From Haliclystus octoradiatus (taxonomy: Eukaryota; Cnidaria; Staurozoa; Stauromedusae; Haliclystidae), in contig OU744447.1 in NCBI GenBank assembly GCA_916610825.1, positions 9,345,751-9,409,750 on the forward strand: a DNA stretch of 64,000 nt, written 5' to 3'. Both the position numbers and the translations under genes were made by a program. Position 1 is the first letter of the stretch, and each line of letters starts with the position of its first letter. Below the pieces are notes generated by a model. The model saw only the letters and a program-made list of their open reading frames with translations. It had not been told where the DNA came from and did no database searches. Of the stretch, positions 1-12,140 are shown piece after piece.

Positions 1-175
1 TGCGAGTAGTAGAATTTCCAAGGCTGTGCCTGCAATATTGCAAACTATTTTGAAAAACTTGAACAAACGTTATATTAAAAACATTTTCACTAGCCAGGCT
101 ACTAACGGAAAAATATATTGTCCTGCCGATATGATTATGATAAAATAACATAAATAAACTTGATTGGATCCTTAC

Positions 176-3100
176 TAAGCATTGATTGAGGTTGTCATGG
201 ATGCAGCGTTGCCATGTTGATCTACGACAGACATGTGCGATGTTCCGTTTTCTTTATCGTTATCAATCGAACTGTAAGGTCCATAATAATCAACGGTGTG
301 TGATACATTATCAACACGATTAAACATGTTTTGTGCAACTGTATCATCCAACATGTATTTTGTAACCTATTGTAAAAAGACAGTTCATTTAAATCAGGAT
401 TCAGTTATTCACATCTTCTAAGAATGATTATAAATTCACTATTGCTATTGTGACTTATTAAGATATTGTGAAATTTAAGTTCGATTCGTTGAAATTCAGA
501 ATCCAAAGTGACACCGGGATAATTGAACAATGATCAGTTTAACTAATTTGAAATCAATATTATTTGTGACACAGTAGAACTCGTTTAATATCCCCTTTCG
601 ATGCGGTTGAAAAGTGGGACATTAAGAGAGGTATGAATGAATGTCAGAGTTGGTATGGAAATTGGAAAATTGAAATTAGTGGGCTGAGTGGGAATATTTA
701 GCGAGTTCGACTGTAGTTATTATTATAACCCGGTAAATATGTAGAATGTCATCGATCTCCGACTACAGCGCATATTACCAAAATTCTTCATCTTTTTCTG
801 ATAATGTGTAGACATACCGTAGAATCCGGTCGGAGTCGAACACTATAAAGTCCGGTTGCTATAAACCTTTACAATATTCATAAAAATTATTTACCGTATC
901 GGTATGTTCGGTGAAATTAGGATCTCCAAGAAAGGTGAATGGAGCGTAGGCAAACTTCATTGATTCAACCAGGTCATGATATGTCAGAGGGGCGGTTTCA
1001 TCGGAGAGACTGTCGGCTGTCCAATTGAATCCTGAAATCAGAAACTTAGTATAGACGACGACGAATACATAGAGGAAGAAGGTACGATTGAGTACTGTGC
1101 TTTCATTCACTTTTATAATCTATTGAATTACAACTGAATATGAACGTCACCTGTCTCTTGCGGTCGGTATTTTTAGGTATCACTACCGGGTTATTATAAT
1201 GCAGGTTCCATGGACCACAACTGTATTGTATGTATGTATGTATATTTCAGCCATACATCAATTTAGAAAATATGTACATGGCTGTAGTCACCCGTGAGCG
1301 CAAGTGCTTGTTTATTTGGATGACATCTGTCAGTTTTCAATTAGTAAACATTTGTTATCTGTTAATTATATGTTCTTCATTAAATGTTCATGGTACTATA
1401 TTAAGATAAGATAAAAACGACATGAAGCTTGAATAAGCTGAGTGACACGAATGAGTGACAGTGAAGTAGAAGAAAGGAATATGGGGGTAGACAACAGACT
1501 AAACAGTATAACGTTATGCGGGTATAATTATTGAGAGCGTTTAAAAAGACAACCACTCTCGAAGATATCTCAAAACGGAGTCAAATGCCATCAATGAAAT
1601 TAGGGGCAATACACAGGATAAAGGGAAGTTGATCTTAGACTAGTCGCACTAATATGCATTAGCATAACAATAGCACGTTCGTGAAAATTACCTTCCATAA
1701 TCTTCAACATAAGTGAAATGAGTGCCCCACTTCCAGGGGGTGGGGTAGACAGCATTTGTAAACCTTTAACATGAGTTTTGAGTGGAGGACGTTCGATAGC
1801 TCTGTATCTATCTAAATCTTGTAATGACATCACGCCACCAGCTTCTCTTATGTCACGAACGATTATCTGTGCGAGGTCACCCCTTCAAAACACAATCAAA
1901 ATACACTACATTGCAGTAATAACTATAAGGAAGTCAATAAAATCAAAGCATTGTATTTATTGAAATCGTAATATATTAGCGATAGTCTTTTATGACCTAC
2001 CGGTTATACAGATTTATCATGACCGATTATATAATAGAAACAAAGGTCGCATAACGAATGCCTACTTTCATTTTGAATCAGGAAGCATCGGTAGTACAGT
2101 ATCGGCGGTCCGCGGTCGATTTCCCACATTCAGAATATTAAGCGCACGATCGCTTATGAGTATTTCTAGGGCTTCCGATCAGATATCGAAGATATAGGAG
2201 TGCAGGAGACATAAGCGACTCACTTGTAAAAAATATCAGCACCACTGGAGTTAGCAATCTTTTCATAAGTTCGTGATAGATTTGGCCTTCTAAGAATATC
2301 ACCAAGGCGAAGAATATTACCATCGGGGGCAAACAACTCCCTAAAATGAAAGAGAACACAATTATAGTCAAACCTGCCATAGTGGTCACCTCTATACTAA
2401 GACCACCTGTCTATAATGGTCAGGTCCGAAAATGTAGGCCATCTGTTGATAGACAAAATGTCTGACAAAAGGAAAGGAGGAGTATCATATTTCATTTGAA
2501 TTTGCTTTGGCCTCCCGCAATCTGGGACCACAGCATCCCCACTTTTGTCAAACCCTGTAATGTATAGACACAATCAATGGTAATCCGCATATGTTTAATG
2601 CAGCCTTTTTGAACTATATTCCATTTACGATTACAGTGTAGCATCCATTTGATATTCACATATGTCAGACATGGGAACACAGATGTTAAAGATAGTCTAA
2701 ACAGAAGGATATTGATAATTTCCTGACAAATTTCAATAATGGAGAAGGGCGACCATACCGTATTAGAGTAAAACTTCAGTGAATTAAAATACATGAATGT
2801 AAGTGTCCACATGCATTCTTACATGTAAGGACTCGTAGAAACAGTTTTAAATCCATCAAAAGCCTGATAGATCTTTTGTCTGACAAACTTAACGCTTAGT
2901 CGATCTTCGGGATTTTAACGGCATACTGTGGATCCTAGAGACATTTAGGCTATATCCTGTGCCATCCAACTCCCATTCAACTACATTTACTGTAATGATT
3001 TATTAACCAAAGCATTTTTTCAGCTTACCTTAATCCTAAATTGGTCATGATATAATCTTTTTTCTTTTCAATAGCTTTAGCTAATGCTTCATGAATCCTA

Positions 3101-6100
3101 AAACCATCTCTAGCCATTTTAATTGCAGGTTGAAACAATTCAGCCCATTTCAATTTACCATATTTCTTATGTGCAGCCTCTATACCACGTAATACACCAG
3201 GTACGAGGATAGTCTCTCCTTGAGTCTTATCTGCAAATCAAACATGGTGAAAAGTATTATAAATCCAGATAAAAAAAACAATCAGGATTATATTTATTGA
3301 GTTCAAATAGATAGAAATAGCATTGTACCTTTCTCGTCTCTGTAGCCATATGGTAATGTTTCTCTGAAGTCGAAGGCACTTGAATTTCCTGGATTACGAT
3401 TGAATGACATTATAAAATTTTTTGCAAGAAGATATAAATTCAACGTTCATTATGTTAATATATGATGTGTTTTGAACCATCCATCCTCGTAAATCGACTA
3501 ATCCCATCAAGCATTACAAGGGGATGGGTTATCCCCGTGATCGAAAATCTATTAGTTAGATTATCATACATTCAAACTTCCTTAATCTCCATGCTGGTGA
3601 TCATACTATGAATATTCGATATACTGGATCGTTACTGAACATGTACTGAAAACATACTGGAATGACAGTGTTGGGTACTGGAATTTTCCAGAGACTCTCC
3701 TAATTAATCTAGATTCTTCTTCTTCCGCTGAAAAACTACTGGAAGGCATCTTAAAACTTAAAATTTACTGAAGTGTGCCTAATTCAGTATTCTTTCTCAG
3801 ATAAGTGTTCTAAATGTTTTTAGGTAAGATTTCATACTTTAAAACACGTTCTGGATGCAGAGGAGAATGTAAGTCGTAAGAAAATCAAGAGCCGTTTGTT
3901 TATTACAAAACTACGACTGCATTTATGGACTGACAATTATTTTGCAAGTTGTCCATTTGCTTAAGAAATGAAAACATTTGTTAGAGAGTTAGATACTTTT
4001 ATGAGAAAAGAACAGGACGGTCAAATATTTTCAAGAAATTTCATCAATAAATAAATCAGCATAGAAATTCTGAAGGAGTAATGGTATGATGACCATGCGT
4101 ACATTTGAGTATATAGTAACGACAACTGAATGGATAATTGCTAGTGCAGTTATTGTAATTTTGTTAGAGAAGTTATCTTTGGTTTGTTTAATACTGTTCT
4201 ATTTAAAAAAGTTGTGACAAAATATATCTATATCCCGGAGCTTGACGACAATTTTGCACTATCGAAAACATCTATAGTATGGTCTGATAAACATCATCAG
4301 ACGTACTAGGAACCTTATTGTAGGAGCAAACATATTGTAACCTGGTCATCTCTTCCATACAATCCATTATATGCACAGTAACACATATGTAATAAATAAG
4401 GAGTAAATGAATAATAATGTTTACCTGAAGCTTTGTCAAAAACAACCATGAAACCACCCCCTCCTAAACCGGTTGAATGACAATTAACCACTTCAACGCA
4501 ATGATGAACAGCAATGATAGCGTCAACAGCATGTCCTCCCTTCATTAGAATATCTTTACCAATAATAGAACAATTATGATGATCAGCAGCTACGGCTGCT
4601 TTGCCAAATCGTAACGGTTCAGCACGGTTAAGATCCGGTGCTTCAGCTACGGTGTTACGTGAATGATGCTTTCGCTTTGCGCCTACATAATGTAAACGAT
4701 AAAGGAATTAATATCAATGTAATGTACTCACCTTTATAATATCGAAAGTTGAAAAGAAGGGTTTAGTAGAAAGATAGAGGCTTTAACAGCACGAGGATAT
4801 AACATGATTCCACCAGTCCCAATGATTCCACTCCCTATCTTTTAATTCAACTGGATATCTCTTAAGCACTTTAATGATCGAAAACATGAAAAGGAGGGTT
4901 CAGATCAGATGTAGGAGCTTTATAATGTTATTAATTGAGTCCACCAGCCCCTCCATGTAGTCTACATTAATTCAATCCATGCATGTTTAAGATTATCATC
5001 TCAATCTGCTAGATTGTTGTCAGTCTCTTCAGTAAGCCAATTGTTTATTAAGAGAGGGATATTAGTATTATGTTAATAAATATTTAAATGTCTTGTTGTG
5101 ATTGACGTTCGTGTTGTGGTTATTCACCTTTTTTGCCTCGTGTTGAACGCAGCTTTTGATTGTATCTTCGTTTATCACACGGACACATCGGCGGGCAAGG
5201 TGGACACGGTGGTGGTGGAGGTGGGGGCGGTGGACAGGGGACAACTGGGACGACACACGGTGGTGGACAAGGGACTGGTGGAGGTGGTGGTGGAGGACAT
5301 GGTGGTGGGGGTGGAGGAGGAGGGGGACATGGCGGAGGACAGATAACCTGAGCTGGTGGTGGTGGAGGAGGACAAGGACAAGGACATGGTGCTGGACAAG
5401 GCACTGGGCATTGACAGACGATGACTTTGGTACCAGGTGTAGGTGTTGATCCACCGCCACCCTTTCCAGTGGTCCTTGGTGGTTTAGTTGGTCTTGTTTG
5501 TGGTGTTGGCACAGTAGGACCTTGTTGATCTGTTGTCACTTTAGTTTCTGTATTCGCGTGTGCGTAAGTCTTTACTTTGGCAGCAACATTTGCATTTGCT
5601 CCAGCTTTGGCGTTGGATGAAGTGGCGATTTTAGTATTGACTTTAGTATGGGTTAGTGTTTGGGATTCGGATCCAGTGTTTGATGCTGTGGCTGAATCAG
5701 TGGCACTATTAGTTTCACTCCCAGCCCCTGTCCCAGCCCCCGTACCAGCACCAGCGCCGGTGCCAACAGCTCTCTTCTTACCGCTCTCTTTGCTACTATC
5801 TTCAGCCCGATTTGTTTGTTGTTTATCACCTGTCAGTGGTTGAACTTTTCGATGAAGCGTACTATGACAATAGACAAAATGGGATTATTAGTTGCAAATC
5901 AAAATGTATCATAATTTACAATTATTGTTTTTGGTATCGTAACTTCATTAATTAAGCAGCGCGTTATACAATGTACTGGCAATATCACGGTTGCTGGCAT
6001 AAGCCTCCTGTTACTGTCAGTCTATTTTCTGAATCTCATTCGATCGCATATAAAGGGTGTTTAGCGATTCAAAATAATAGCCATTTTTGTTATTATATGA

Positions 6101-6651
6101 CAGTGCAACACACGCCTCGATTTCATGGCAATGTCTTATATAGTCGAAGAGTCCTCTTATGCGTTTGTCTATTTCTTACCTTATATATAAATCAATTAAT
6201 AAATCATCGCTTCATCAAATACATGCAGATAATAATACATTTGTTAAACGTTGTCATTCTATATCGGAAATCAGGTTTTCTATCGTATAATTCACGATTT
6301 AATGATCTATAAGAAGATTAATAAATCAATTATTCTCTAATTTTAATTAACTCGTAAATTTGCCGGGAGATGTATCGCATACAAGAAACAGAATTTACGG
6401 GGAGACGGACCCTCTACACATGCAAGTCATGTATAGTCAAGTCAATCACATTATAGTAACATAAATATATATAGTTACAAATACATCTTGAATTATAAAT
6501 ACGTGAGCATTAATGAGAAATTTTGGACTTACCTTTTTTCTGTTTTAGTTTTCTTCGATCTAAATCCTTTCAATTTCGCATCAACATTATGGTCTATAAG
6601 CATACATATAACTAAAATACTAGCAATAACTAACAAAGTTTTAGTAGCCAT
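176..6651 (-). CDS. GGT: Gamma-glutamyltransferase with signal peptide and Pro/Cys-rich extension (3' partial)
   Basis: GGT cleaves gamma-glutamyl bonds (glutathione, poly-gamma-glutamate) and transfers the glutamyl group to water or an acceptor. Exons, 5' to 3': 6651-6533, 5861-5128, 4682-4425, 3388-3329, 3230-3029, 2340-2224, 1882-1692, 1031-895, 366-176; all have GT-AG ends and matching phases, giving about 669 residues before the window edge. Residues 1-25 look like a cleavable signal peptide (hydrophobic core, then VDA/K), unlike the uncleaved signal-anchor of vertebrate GGT. Residues 40-284 are an extension (Ser/Thr/Gly/Ala-rich, then Pro/Cys-rich). The GGT domain starts near residue 305. 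Visible are GGHAVDA, STGLGGGGF, the FDFRE arginine that binds the substrate carboxylate, FAYAPFTFLGDP, and NGTSHMSVV with the autoprocessing, nucleophilic threonine, then SIN with the conserved asparagine. A serine stands where human GGT1 has Thr399. The enzyme looks active; the C-terminal quarter is missing only because the window ends. Confidence 0.9.
570..715. mobile_element. MITE family D, copy in a GGT intron
   Basis: Short element with terminal inverted repeats: it begins acagtagaactcgtttaata and ends with the near reverse complement (aatatttagcgagttcgactgta). A second copy lies at 32477-32665. It has no coding capacity and lies in the GGT intron between exons 895-1031 and 176-366. Confidence 0.65.
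5177..5416 (-). other. Pro/Cys-rich minicollagen-like segment of the GGT
   Basis: This is about residues 189-268 of the GGT protein, all inside its second coding exon. It opens with four cysteines spaced CxxxCxxxCxxxC, the second of each gap being a proline-flanked residue, and goes on with runs of 6-9 prolines broken by single cysteines (16 Cys in about 80 residues). It ends in CPCDKRR, a possible dibasic cleavage site, followed by another basic stretch. Minicollagens of cnidarian stinging capsules combine CxxxC-spaced cysteines with polyproline; here there is no Gly-X-Y collagen part and no terminal CC. The DNA is strongly G-rich on the plus strand and repetitive, so assembly or length errors are possible, but the frame stays open across the whole exon. 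Confidence 0.75.
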
Positions 6652-8299
6652 TTGGTTGGACTACTCGGCGTTCCGCCTTGCCACCCAAAATTAAATTAAT
6701 TCCTCAATCAATAAAATTATATTTAAATAAAATACATGATAGAAAATAATCCAGTATTATTTTCTAAACTTTCAGTAAAGAAATCTTCCCGACATTCGAC
6801 TTGCCAGTTGATTGATTTTCATTTAATGTTATGGCAGTGAGGTCATTGCTTACACCTGTCTTTCGTTCAACTTATGTTCGGGTCAAAGAGCACTCAAGGG
6901 GCTACTGATAGGGCCTGATAAGCTTGAATAAATCTACCCGTTTAGTTGTTAAATTTTGAAAGCCAACAGTCAATGATCGATGATCGTTGATTGGTTAATA
7001 TCAAAAAGGTCAAATGGCGCTGCTGATAAATTCATTACAGTAATCACGTGACATTTAAACAAAGAAAAAATAGCATGGAATTGAATGTTACTATATCGAG
7101 TATAGATAACTGTGTAACATTGATTACGACCGATTCCATGTAATAAGGAAGAAAAACGTCATTAAACGTGAATTGTGGAAGTTTGTTCAAAACTACGCAC
7201 TATTTTGTTGTATTTATAAAACATTTATAAAACGGCGAACTTTCGTCATAGGTTCCTTATAAATCTCTGTTATCCATTTCGTAGCGGCAAACACCGGCAC
7301 TATTAGTCACAACGGTTCACGACATATTCAAGTTTTGCTTACACTTTATAGGATTTTAGCTGTTAGCTTAGCTATAACACTATATACAGCTAAAGTAAAA
7401 AGGAATTCTTAAGTTGCTAACTTTATAAATTGATCTACGAGTTTGTGTTTTCGCAGTCGGTACAGTCGGACCATAATTAACATTTGTTTACAGTCCATCA
7501 CGCACATCAGATGCATCATTGGTAATAATTATTTTTTGACATATTCGATTATTGAACATAGATAACTTTTATTGTATGTAATGTAGATTTTCAAATAATT
7601 TAATTGATAGGAAACGTATAAAATTCGCAACAAAGTGCGCATTTTGTACATGCATTTTCATGTTGTTTTTTTCAAGTTTTTCCATACAGTCAGCAATTGA
7701 TGCATGTATATTGTATGAGCTATAGCTTAATAAGGCACAAGAGGCACGCAAGGAAAACACGAAAAGACATTAGAAAGTCACAAACTACAACTGTAAAATA
7801 TACGGAAAAATCATTAGATTGTGTCACCAATTCTCTTTTTTTTAAATATTGTTGACTGACTACAGGTGTGCATTAGCGAATGATGTTTTGCTTTTCGAAT
7901 GTTCTCCTGAAATGCCTCGTGTGTGTTTTCTAACTCGATAAGAGAGAAACAAGAAAGAAACAAACTATTATTTGATATTTGAAGATTACATCATACCAAT
8001 AAAGCAATTCTCTCTGGGTTATACCGCCTGTCATCACTCATCAGCGTACCGTATACTCCTTTAACTACATAGGCTCAGTACTCCTATCATCCTCAGATCT
8101 GAACCATCATATATAGGACTGGCACATACGAGACCTGGATTAATCCTGGGCATCGTCAATGTGAACACTATAATATCGAAAGTGAAATCTAGGAAAGTTT
8201 TGCCTGTCATACTTTCACAAGTGGCTCCTATTGAATACTAATATGTTTTAAAAACATCTTACATGTACATAAAAAATCAAATAATATTGCTGTTTGATA
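6652..8299. other. Upstream region of GGT, no gene seen
   Basis: Holds the 5' flank of the GGT start codon (6651, read leftwards). No convincing exon, no RNA gene and no strong repeat was seen. The only open frames are short and AT-rich, with no protein-like composition. Confidence 0.4.
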
Positions 8300-8998
8300 T
8301 GAATTGGGAATGTTTCCAATTGATATTGACATAAAGGTCAACATGATCAAGTTTTGGATGAAAGTCGTAAGTGCTCCAAAAGATAGTATTATATATGCAG
8401 CATACAGTGATTTGAAAATTTTATCGCATCTCGGTAAAAAACGTGGCTCGATAAAATTGAAAATATTATAACGGACTACAATAGATCAATTGTGCAACTC
8501 GAAAATTAGAAATAAATTCATTAAACAATAAAAACAAACCTTGAAGAAAAGTATATAGTCCATGTTCGACAAACACTAGAAACTTCTACTGCATCTACAG
8601 GACAGCTTTCATTCTACAAGGAAACAGTGACTGATAACTATACGTGTCAACCATACTTGCTTCTTAAAAATGAGCAAAGCTCGTAAAAACATTACCCAAC
8701 TCAAAATCAGCTCACATAAACTAGAGATTCAAGTGGGGAGACTTCAGGGCGTTCCTAGATCCGAGCGAAAATGCAGACAATGTGTTAGTGGCTCAGTGGA
8801 GGACGAGGAACACTTCCTTTTCCACTGCCTATACAATAACAATCTACGAGAAGAGCTGATAAAGAAATTGAATGAAAGAAACATTCCTGTTTTCAATATG
8901 TCAACCCTAAAAAACACCCTGCAGAACGGTGATATACCGGTACACGATATTATCGGAAAATTTATTGACAGAAGCCTATCGATTAGACGATAAATTTA
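8300..8998 (+). pseudogene. Decayed non-LTR retrotransposon, C-terminal end of the reverse transcriptase ORF
   Basis: Translation in two frames gives a broken protein typical of the end of LINE reverse-transcriptase ORFs. One frame (about 8595-8668) reads SFYKETVTDNYTCQPYLLLK. The next frame (8670-8996) continues with ARKNITQLKISSHKLEIQVG, then a GR-x-GVPRSER block and a zinc-binding-like C-x2-C...H-x4-C (CRQC, HFLFHC). Such a C-terminal tail follows the RT domain in several non-LTR clades. Upstream, 8345-8420 reads IKFWMKVVSAPKD, also LINE-like. At least one frameshift and stops between the blocks show that it is dead. No RT catalytic domain or endonuclease is present, as expected of a 5'-truncated copy. 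Confidence 0.75.
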
Positions 8999-10595
8999 AT
9001 AATACACATGTAAAAGCTATACAATTATTTTTATTTTTAATTACTTAGTTATTTTATACTGCTATGTATTAGTCCTTTTTGGTTTTTATTTTTAGTAATT
9101 GCTAGACACCATGCATTTGGTAATTGGCAAAAATATATATCTATCTATCTTTGGTCCAGCTTTTACTATAGACCCAGCCTATAACCGTACGCTCTACAAA
9201 CGTTCATCAACGTGCACGACATCTTTCACTGACAGCCTCAAGAGACATTCCGTCGAAGTCATATGGTCAATCGTGATGTTACGGAAATTTTTGTGTTGCG
9301 ACTTGTTTGTCTAAGTTTCGTTGTAAGCGACTTGATCATGAATCGTAGCATTTTTTGTGTAACAAATATGAGAAGGACGGTACATACCTCCCGCATTGGG
9401 CCAGCATTCTTATGCGTGTATCACCACCTAATTGTATCTAACTCCCAGATAGACTGGTTGAGTTTTATTGAGAAACAGATGTCCTGAGGGGTAGGGGTTT
9501 TGTCTTCTTTTGCAAATTTGGTTTTTACCCCCGGGCAATGTAATTTATGGTTAGCAGTTTTTTATATAAGAAATATCGCCGCCAGATTTGTTGTACATTA
9601 CACATTGTGATATTAGAAATTGTATTAGCATTGAGGTGTTTCGTTTTGTCATATTCATTGGCAATACGTTTTGTGCAAATATTTCCTAATTTTCATATTT
9701 TTCAGTTTTTAACATTAGACATTAATATTGATCTTTATAGTCAAAATATATTTAGTACCTTGAATTTGTTATTGAATTTGTCCCCCCCCCCCCGTGAAAG
9801 CCGCTGATACTGTACACCTATTATACCCTGACCATTATAACCAATAATAATGTTATCATTATTAATATAATTGTGCATCGACAGTGACAAAAAGGCAAAA
9901 ATAAGTACTGTATAATTGACGTGTAGAAAAAGTACCGATGTGTCGTCAATTGCATTACTGGCTTTGGTACGTATGGTGAAAATGTCACATATTCAAAATA
10001 TGTAGGCTAATGAATTTAATGAGTAAAGTCTGGAAGCTGCAGCACTTTTATACCTTCGAAATTACACAGTTTTGCAAATTCACGTCACAAAATTGCACGA
10101 ATTTGTCTCTAAATCTTTATTGGGGGTGTCACCCCACACCCTACCCGGGATTTACAGGCCTGAAGGGAATGGGGATCAACTCAGCCCCATTTGGGTCAAT
10201 CAAATTTATCACTTTAATAGAAGCTTCTGAGAATTCTTGTTTCTGCACTACTGTATTGTCCAGATTTGGAATTTATTAACGCACTCACGTATTCTAGCTC
10301 TTATGCCACCATGATGTATCGCCCATACCACAAATCATAACAACTTTAATATATTGACGAGATTGAACCAACGCCCTACACGGTAGTGATTCAGCTGTAG
10401 CCATGTTGTTAAACTAACTTAATAGCCAGAACAATGTTTTTGAGAATTGACTCCGACAGATTGACTATAATGTCAATGTATTTTCAACTCAATGTCTGAT
10501 GTGGTTTGCAAACTTTGTAATTTTGAATTTAGGTTTCTGTATTTCGACAAAAAAGAGGCCACATAGAAAAGGGGTAACATTTTCATAACTTTTCA
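8999..10595. other. Intergenic stretch without a recognisable gene
   Basis: Starts with the AT-rich tail of the LINE fragment. It contains a homopolymer run of C at about 9782-9793 and otherwise unique-looking sequence. Open frames up to about 90 codons exist but have no conserved motif, no signal peptide and no matching splice sites. Confidence 0.4.
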
Positions 10596-10604
10596 GATTG
10601 GCTG

Positions 10605-11197
10605 AGACTATTTGACAGGCAGCCTACCATTTAGCGCTGCGGCTATTTGACAGGCAGTCCAATACGCATGCGCAGAAGTGGATACGTCATACTTTATTGA
10701 TTCAAGCGATTCATAAACTGCCTGTCAAATAGCGCTGGGATTTATTTGACAGGCAGTTTCGAAAGAATAATTATTACACTGCCTACCATTTAGGAAGCGG
10801 AACTATTTGACAGGCAGTCTTGGCTCAAAGTAATAAAATGTATATTTTGTTGATTTTGACTGAAAAATTACTAGATTGGTTGCCCATCCAGGAAGCTGGT
10901 GGACAATTTGAAGGACAGTCTATTAGACTATTGGATAGTTGGTAAAATGTTGTTGCTCTGCAAAAATTTTGGCAAAGGAATTATCACTCTTAGATTGCCT
11001 GCCATTTAACCAACGGGGCTGTTTGACAGACACCATTTGCAGTATTGACTTACATGTTGTTTATAATCATAGAGGTATTATTAAATTGCATGACAGGCAG
11101 CCATACATTTTGTTTCATTAATCCTGATCTGTGGCCATGTCAGAAGATTAGGTAGATTGTCTCTCATTTATAATATAGGACTATTTGACAGGCATCA
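10605..11197. repeat. Cluster of an inverted CTATTTGACAGGCAG motif
   Basis: Copies of ctatttgacaggcag or variants occur at about 10608, 10643, 10742, 10803, 11020, 11090 and 11181, and the reverse complement at 10718. The pair 10718-10756 forms a hairpin of 14-15-bp arms with a short spacer. Three units share a longer form (10619-10656, 10779-10817, 10995-11032): gcctaccatttag-like left part, a GC-rich spacer, then ctatttgacaggcag. Spacing is irregular, so this is not a simple tandem array or a CRISPR. Confidence 0.7.
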
Positions 11198-12063
11198 CAC
11201 ATTTTTGTAGGATCATTTGACGACAAGTATTTGATTAGAAATTTAAATTTACTATGAAATGCAGCTACATCTGATGATCGGAGTTGTGCATCGTCAACAT
11301 TGGCCATTCAATGGTGGCCATTCATAACAGGGTATCGAAAAATGTTATACAATATAAATATGAACAAAGAAAGTAGTTGACAAGTGTAAATAAAAAAATG
11401 AATTGATATAAATCAAGCTGCATGATTACGATTGTATGTACATTGTGTTTGCAGACAATCACAATTATTTCAGAGATTACAGGCATATCTTGTAGAAGTT
11501 CCACATTCTACATTTATAAATAACATAATTATATCTATCATCAATCGGATGACACTAATTGATGTCATCCAATGCTCCAACTTGTTCAAGTAGAATCTGT
11601 CTTTCTATAAGAACATACAATTATGTGAGACGTCGGAAATTCACTAAAAAAAAACAATTGACAGGTTAAACAATAGCCACAACAAGAGTTTCAAATGTTG
11701 GTGATGTATAATTACTTCAAATATATCACGTTGATAGGCTTAGAGGGAAAATATGTGTGACTGTCGATCGATAATGTGTGATATTAATTAGGCCTCCTTA
11801 TGAAAGTTCAAAACTTTTGACATATGGTAGATTTAGATTCTGTGATTACTTAGAACGACACTAAGTCATTTTGTTAGGCAAGAGATTTTCTTACTTGCAG
11901 TCAAGCAAGTAACCATGCGTAAGAGTGTTTTACATCACATAATCGTCGTCTCGTCGTTTGGTCGTGACTGCAGGTCATCCTGGTGAACTCTATCCCACTA
12001 GCACTTGTTAGCTAATTTCTGCGTTCTTCCTTTTAACATAGATGATGTTGGCAGTCCTTTTAC

Positions 12064-12069
12064 TTTATT
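12064..12069 (-). terminator. Polyadenylation signal of the microprotein gene
   Basis: AATAAA on the minus strand, about 70 nt beyond the TAA of the 70-residue ORF. The position is normal for a short 3' UTR. Confidence 0.45.
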
Positions 12070-12140
12070 TCATGACTGACTACTGGATTTGAACGGTTGA
12101 ACCATTAACAAACTTAACACTCTTTCATTCTTTCTTGTTA

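Noticed and set aside
5098..5460. Several other frames over the Pro/Cys exon (His-, Trp/Arg-, Gly- and Ser/Thr-rich)
   Set aside because: Shadows of the G/C-skewed GGT exon in other frames. Only the frame continuous with the signal peptide exon and the GGT exons fits splice phases.
5577..5843. Plus-strand Pro/Ala/Val-rich 88-codon frame
   Set aside because: Antisense shadow of the Gly/Ala-rich part of the GGT exon.
10605..11197. CRISPR-like array of short repeats
   Set aside because: Repeats occur in both orientations with irregular spacing in eukaryotic DNA and there are no cas genes.
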